Of a DNA stretch of 9,646 nucleotides, positions 5,976 through 9,646 are shown piece after piece; positions within the stretch are counted from its first letter, which is position 1; every line of letters starts with the position of its first letter. The position numbers and the translations under genes are program-made. The DNA lies in contig JASHYW010000140.1 of the NCBI GenBank assembly GCA_030042885.1, positions 1 through 9,646 of the forward strand, written 5' to 3'. Origin of the DNA: Streptosporangiaceae bacterium (lineage in GTDB: Bacteria > Actinomycetota > Actinomycetes > Streptosporangiales > Streptosporangiaceae). Below the pieces are notes generated by a model. The model did not search any database and was not told the DNA's origin. It saw nothing but the letters and a program-made list of their open reading frames with translations.

Positions 5976-8435
5976 TTACACCAGCCCGGTGCGCACGCCC
6001 CAGGCCGCGGCCGCCGCGCGGGAGGAAAGGCCGAGCTTGCGCAGGATGTTGGCCAGGTGCCGGTGGACGGTGTGCTCACTCAGCACCAGCCGCCGGGCGA
6101 TGTCCGGGTTGCTCAATCCCTGCGCGACGAGCCTGAGCACGTCCAGCTCGCGGGCCGTCAGCACCGTCACAGCCTCACCTGATGCGGCGTCCGGGTCGCG
6201 CATCAGTGCACCCGCACGTCCTGCCTGCGTCCCCTGCAGCGCTTGGTGAGCCGCGCGCGCCAGGTCCAGGGTGCGGCCCGCAGCGTATTCGGCTTCGAAG
6301 GCCTCGGCGCCCATCGCGGCGCGCAGCCGCTGACGGTCCAGGTCGGCCAGTCGGCCTTCCAGCGGCTCGAGGGCATAGCCCAGATCCGCCAGGGCCTGGT
6401 CGGCGGCGCCGTGCAGCCGGGCCGGCCAGCCCGGGTCGGCGCCACCCCGGACGGCAAGGGCCAGGCCGAGCAGCGCGTAGGCCATATTCACCTTCATCCC
6501 CATGCGCCTGGCCCGGTCGAGTGATTCCGCGAACAAGACCCTGGCCGCGGCCGGTGAGCCGCCGAGGTACTCGGCCAAGCCGAGGTTGAAGGTCTGGTAC
6601 ATGATGCCGTCGCGGTCGTTGAGCGCGCGGGCGATGTCCAGCGACTCGGCCAGGTGGCCGCGGGCGGCGTCCAGGTCGCCCGCCGACAGCTCGAAGTTGC
6701 CGAGGTTACCGAGCATCTGCCCGAGCTGGATCCGGTCACCGGCCTGGCGGGAGGGTCGCAGGGACTCGCCCGCATCGCGGACCGCGCCCGCAGAATCCCC
6801 ATCGGCGTAAGTGGCGTATGACCGGGCGGTAAGCAGGCGGGCGGTCAGGTGGGGCTCCCCGAGGCAGCGGGCCAGGCCCAGGCCCCGCTCGATGAGCGGC
6901 AGCGCGGCGCCGGGATGCCCTAGGCGCACCAGGACCCAGGCACGTATTTGCAATAGGTCGGCGATCAGGTAGTTGTCCCCGGCGGCGCGGGCAATGGCTA
7001 GCGCCTCCTGGCAGTAGTCCGCGGCGGTCGCGTAGCCGCCGGTCTGCCCTAGGAGGTGGGCCGCGGCGGCCAGCGCCCGGGCGCGCGGCAGCGTCGTCCC
7101 CTGGGCGGCCGGCGCGTCCAGGAGAGCCTGCAGCACGTCGGCTCCTTCGGCGGCGTGCCCGCGGGCCTTCCAGTACATCCGCAGGGAGGCGGCCAGCCGC
7201 AGCCCCGGCTCGGGGTCGGGCTGGGTCTGGCTGAACGCGATTGCGGCCCGCAGGTTGCCCAGCTCGGCATCGAGCCGGTCCAGCCACTCGGCCTGGCCGG
7301 CGGCCACCAGATGCGGTGCGGCCGCCTCGGCCAGGGCCAGGTAGTAATCGCGGTGCGCGATCCGGGCGGCGTCAGCCGCCGCCGGGCCCAGTGCGGCCAG
7401 CTGCCCGGCCGCGTACTGCCGGACGGTTTCCAGCAGCCGGTACCGGCCCGGCCCGGCCCCGGTGTCACCGAATTGCACCAGGCTCTTGTCCACCAGCGCG
7501 CCCAGATGCCCCAAGACCTCCCCGGCGGGCGCTTCCGGGTCCGCGGCGACCGCCTCGGCGCCGGCCAGGCCGAACCCCCCGGCGAAGGTCGACAGGCGGG
7601 CCAGCACCGCCCGCTCCGGGCTGGTCAGCAGCTCCCAGGACCAGTCCACCATGGCCCGCAGCGTCCGCTGCCGCGGCAGCGCCGCCCGCGATCCGCCGGT
7701 CAGCAGCACGAACCGCTCATCCAGCCGGGCCTCCAGCTCGCCCGGCGGCATCACCCGCAGCCGGCCCGCGGCCAGCTCGATGGCCAGCGGGATGCCATCC
7801 AGCCGCCGGCAGATCCGCCCCACCACCGCGGCAGTCTGCTCATCCTGGGCCAGCGGCACCCCCTGCGCCGCGGCCCGGTCCCCGAGCAGCCGCGCCGCCT
7901 CGCTGGCCCGGATCGCCCCGGCGTCATCCCCGTCGGCCGGGACCGCCATTGACGGCACCCGGTACACGTACTCTCCGCCGATGGCCAGCGGCTCCCGGCT
8001 GGTGGCCAGCAGCGCCAGGTTCGGGCAGCCCCGCAGCAGCGCATCGGCCAGCTTGGCGCACGCCCCGATCACGTGCTCGCAGTTGTCCAGCAGCACCAGC
8101 AGGCTCCGCCCGCCCACCGCCTCGGCCACCGTGTCCACGACCGGGCGGCCCGGCTCCTGGCGGACGCCCAGCACATCAGCCACCGTGAGCGCCACCAGGT
8201 CCGGATCGCGCAGCGGGGCCAGATCGGCGAACCACACCCCGTCTCCGGCGCCGTCCAGCAGCCCGGCCGCTACCTGCAGCCCCAGCCGGGTCTTGCCCGC
8301 CCCGCCAGTCCCGGTCAGCGTGACCAGCCGCGACCCGCCCACCAGGGCGCGCACCGCGGCCAGCTCGGCCTCCCGGCCGACGAAACTCGACACCTGCGCC
8401 GGCAAGTTGGTCAGCAGCCCCCGGTTATCCGCCAT
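5976..8435 (-). CDS. LuxR-family transcriptional regulator with NB-ARC ATPase and TPR domains
   Basis: An 819-aa regulator from ATG 8435-8433. Residues about 10-35 hold [15 protein letters not shown], the usual lead-in to an AAA/NB-ARC ATPase. Walker A is GTGGAGKT (42-49), Walker B is [12 protein letters not shown] (111-122), and LLATSREPL (142-150) follows. The middle (about 330-690) is Ala/Leu-rich helical repeats of TPR type, including [18 protein letters not shown] and [19 protein letters not shown]. The last 65 residues are a GerE/LuxR helix-turn-helix: [22 protein letters not shown], then [19 protein letters not shown]. Proteins of this build act as nucleotide-dependent activators, often with a class III cyclase domain at the N-terminus; here that domain is reduced to a 53-aa remnant in another frame overlapping the start. 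The ATG lacks a clear Shine-Dalgarno, so translation may depend on the overlapping remnant. The frame is open to 8495, but the extra residues have no homology. Ligand and targets cannot be inferred. Confidence 0.9.
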   Translation of the reverse strand: MADNRGLLTNLPAQVSSFVGREAELAAVRALVGGSRLVTLTGTGGAGKTRLGLQVAAGLLDGAGDGVWFADLAPLRDPDLVALTVADVLGVRQEPGRPVVDTVAEAVGGRSLLVLLDNCEHVIGACAKLADALLRGCPNLALLATSREPLAIGGEYVYRVPSMAVPADGDDAGAIRASEAARLLGDRAAAQGVPLAQDEQTAAVVGRICRRLDGIPLAIELAAGRLRVMPPGELEARLDERFVLLTGGSRAALPRQRTLRAMVDWSWELLTSPERAVLARLSTFAGGFGLAGAEAVAADPEAPAGEVLGHLGALVDKSLVQFGDTGAGPGRYRLLETVRQYAAGQLAALGPAAADAARIAHRDYYLALAEAAAPHLVAAGQAEWLDRLDAELGNLRAAIAFSQTQPDPEPGLRLAASLRMYWKARGHAAEGADVLQALLDAPAAQGTTLPRARALAAAAHLLGQTGGYATAADYCQEALAIARAAGDNYLIADLLQIRAWVLVRLGHPGAALPLIERGLGLARCLGEPHLTARLLTARSYATYADGDSAGAVRDAGESLRPSRQAGDRIQLGQMLGNLGNFELSAGDLDAARGHLAESLDIARALNDRDGIMYQTFNLGLAEYLGGSPAAARVLFAESLDRARRMGMKVNMAYALLGLALAVRGGADPGWPARLHGAADQALADLGYALEPLEGRLADLDRQRLRAAMGAEAFEAEYAAGRTLDLARAAHQALQGTQAGRAGALMRDPDAASGEAVTVLTARELDVLRLVAQGLSNPDIARRLVLSEHTVHRHLANILRKLGLSSRAAAAAWGVRTGLV

Positions 8436-8586
8436 GCCCGGCCAGGCCCGCCCGGAGCCGCCGGTGATGACCGGCCAGCACCCCCGCATACGCATTCCCC
8501 GGCCGCCCCGCCATCGTGGCCGAACCCTCGATGTCCGCGAACAAGAACGTCAGCGTCTGCGTGGCCACCAGCCCAAGGCCCCTCAT
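8425..8586 (-). pseudogene. Class III adenylate/guanylate cyclase N-terminal remnant
   Basis: A 53-aa frame from ATG 8586 to TAA 8427-8425. It contains [15 protein letters not shown] (11-25), the canonical first strand of class III nucleotide cyclases with the metal-binding Asp in FADIEGS, then [19 protein letters not shown], the following helix. In full-length relatives this leads into the second metal-binding Asp and the rest of the roughly 180-aa catalytic domain, all missing here. The frame ends 11 bp inside the LuxR regulator gene (ATGGCGGATAA overlap). In many actinobacteria such a cyclase domain is fused to NB-ARC/TPR/LuxR. This therefore looks like an internal deletion with frame shift, leaving a short translated leader. 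It cannot be catalytic. No strong ribosome site is visible. Confidence 0.65.
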
Positions 8587-9004
8587 CGAGATTGACGCCA
8601 ACCGCACCGGCCAGAAGCCCACCGGCCCTCAACCCCGCGGCCACACCATCATACGCCCGCCGCCGCTCGCGAGAATGATCGCCGAGATCACGAAAGAGCA
8701 TGCAAGAGCCAACGCGGGATCCTCGCCGCAGGCGAGCGAAGGCTGGAACCGGCCACAGTGCTCGCTGCGGGGCTACCCTGCAGGCAAGGCAGCCACAGGT
8801 CCAGCGGCCGGGTCCTGGCGGCGCACCCGCCGGTACCATCCGTGGAGATGGATGGTTTCCGGCGAACCGCCGCGGCCCAGGTGGGTACCGCCGGGAGGGG
8901 GCCGCCGATGTCAGCCACGCCGACTGGGATCCGGTGCAGCGTGCCTGCCGCGGGGCCCGCCCACTACACGGAAGGTTCGCCGCGTAAGGTACCCGTAAAA
9001 GAAT
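8587..9004. other. 418-bp region without a supportable gene
   Basis: Only short Arg/Pro-rich open frames without homology are present on either strand. The region separates the cell-wall hydrolase (ends at 9005) from the LuxR unit. Small inverted repeats are seen: CTCGCC/GGCGAG (8722-8727 and 8731-8736, 3-nt loop) and ACCATCC/GGATGGT (8835-8841 and 8850-8856, 8-nt loop). On the - strand TATGAT (8653-8648) could be a -10 element about 60 bp before the cyclase-remnant ATG, but no recognisable -35 precedes it. The promoter of the regulator presumably lies here. Confidence 0.4.
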
Positions 9005-9646
9005 CTACTTTGTCGTCGCGGTAGCCCAGGGACGGGTGAAGCCCACCGGATCCCGGTCGGTGTAGCTGGCCACGCGGATCGGGAACCCGGTCGCGTACGC
9101 CTCGATCATCTTCCCGTTCCCGATCACCAGGCCGACGTGACCCGGAGACGTCCGGGTGCCGTCCGCGCCGACGAAGAACACCAGGTCACCCGGCTCCACC
9201 TGGGAGGCCTTGACCCGCGGCTCAGTGGCCCATTGCTGCTCCGAGGTCCGTGCGATGCTGATCCCGGCCGCCCGGTAGGCCATCATCACCAGGCCGGAGC
9301 AGTCGAAGGCGTCCGGACCGGTGCCTCCGAACAGATACGGCTTGCCGAGTTGCTGCTCCGCGAAGGCGATGGCGGTGGCCACGGCCTGGCTGGGGGCGTT
9401 GATCGTGAGCACGTCCCCGGCCGTGGTGGTGCAGCCGGTGGCCGAGTTGCCCGATGGCATATTGGCGGATACCACCGAGTAGTTGCCGCCCGCGTAGACG
9501 CCCGCGTAGTAGAGCACGCTCTGGACGTAGGACTGCAGGTGGTTATAGGCGAAAATGGCTGCTGCGGGGCTGGTCTGCACCTGGAACTCAAGCAGGTACT
9601 TCGCCGCACCCGCGATCGCGTCCGCGGGGTCATAGACGCTCGCGTC
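9005..9646 (-). CDS. Lytic transglycosylase / NlpC-P60 peptidase (C40), C-terminal part, 5' partial
   Basis: The frame is open from the right edge and stops with TAG at 9007-9005, giving 213 residues. The first 50 (VYDPADAIAGAAKYLLEF, then AAAIFAYNHLQSYVQSVL) match the end of an MltB/SLT-type lytic transglycosylase domain, where the AYNH segment and following helix close the fold. After a linker, residues about 88-205 are an NlpC/P60 domain: GKPYLFGGTGPDAFDCSGLV with catalytic Cys116, GDLVFF (153-158) and SPGHVGLVIGNGKMIEAY with His170. Glu182, 12 residues after the His, probably fills the third catalytic position, as Glu does in mycobacterial RipA. The combination cuts glycan strands and stem peptides of peptidoglycan. 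Similar two-domain hydrolases occur as secreted cell-wall enzymes and in Gram-positive conjugation modules; no conjugation gene is visible here. An apparent GTG start at 9580 is internal. Confidence 0.88.
   Translation of the reverse strand, partial: DASVYDPADAIAGAAKYLLEFQVQTSPAAAIFAYNHLQSYVQSVLYYAGVYAGGNYSVVSANMPSGNSATGCTTTAGDVLTINAPSQAVATAIAFAEQQLGKPYLFGGTGPDAFDCSGLVMMAYRAAGISIARTSEQQWATEPRVKASQVEPGDLVFFVGADGTRTSPGHVGLVIGNGKMIEAYATGFPIRVASYTDRDPVGFTRPWATATTK

Noticed and set aside
7056..8595. Several 200-380 codon + strand frames opposite the LuxR regulator
   Set aside because: They mirror the regulator's coding strand and are Pro/Arg/Ala-rich with no motifs.
8688..9024. Short open frames on both strands in the 8.7-9.0 kb spacer
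   Set aside because: They have no ribosome sites, no motifs, Arg/Pro-rich content, and overlap one another.
1..9646. Possible CRISPR array, tRNA/rRNA genes, riboswitch or insertion sequence
   Set aside because: No spaced repeat series, no cloverleaf or rRNA-like segment, no transposase motif and no terminal inverted repeats were found by eye on either strand.

Overview
The window is very GC-rich, densely packed DNA, almost certainly from an actinomycete (Actinomycetota). The evidence is a WhiB-type Fe-S regulator sequence, a large LAL-type LuxR regulator, an MshB/Mca-like PIG-L deacetylase and a lytic-transglycosylase/NlpC-P60 cell-wall hydrolase. Genus cannot be resolved. No tRNA, rRNA, CRISPR array, transposase or integrase was seen.

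Layout: (1) 1-663 (+) is the 3' end of a trypsin-like serine protease with a PDZ domain, cut by the left edge. (2) 664-806 lies between convergent genes and holds a two-storey hairpin with a T-run, probably a bidirectional terminator. (3) 807-4720 (-) is a tight operon, in transcription order: a class V PLP enzyme resembling the sulfurase domain of molybdenum-cofactor sulfurase, a PIG-L deacetylase carrying a cyclic-nucleotide-binding-like domain, and a YeiH-family membrane exporter. The last two genes overlap and all three have good ribosome binding sites. (4) 4720-5761 (-) is a mosaic of broken genes in front of that operon: a small-protein N-terminus, the first half of an MFS (DHA2) drug transporter, and a WhiB regulator lacking its N-terminus, whose stop codon overlaps the PLP enzyme's start codon (TAATG). 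(5) 5762-5975 is a spacer with a perfect 16-bp palindrome just after the next gene's stop. (6) 5976-8435 (-) is an NB-ARC/TPR/LuxR regulator. A 53-aa remnant of a class III nucleotide cyclase (8425-8586) overlaps its start. (7) 8587-9004 is non-coding as far as I can tell. (8) 9005-9646 (-) is the C-terminal part of a transglycosylase plus NlpC/P60 peptidase, cut by the right edge.

The most coherent functional unit is the sulfurase-like enzyme / PIG-L / YeiH operon. The family assignments (cysteine-desulfurase fold, a fold shared with mycothiol-processing amidases, a putative sulfur-oxyanion exporter) suggest a low-molecular-weight thiol or sulfur-handling pathway, originally next to a WhiB regulator. 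This is inference from context. The cluster of truncated genes upstream either records real deletions that rewired this operon or reflects assembly errors, and reads across the junctions would settle which.
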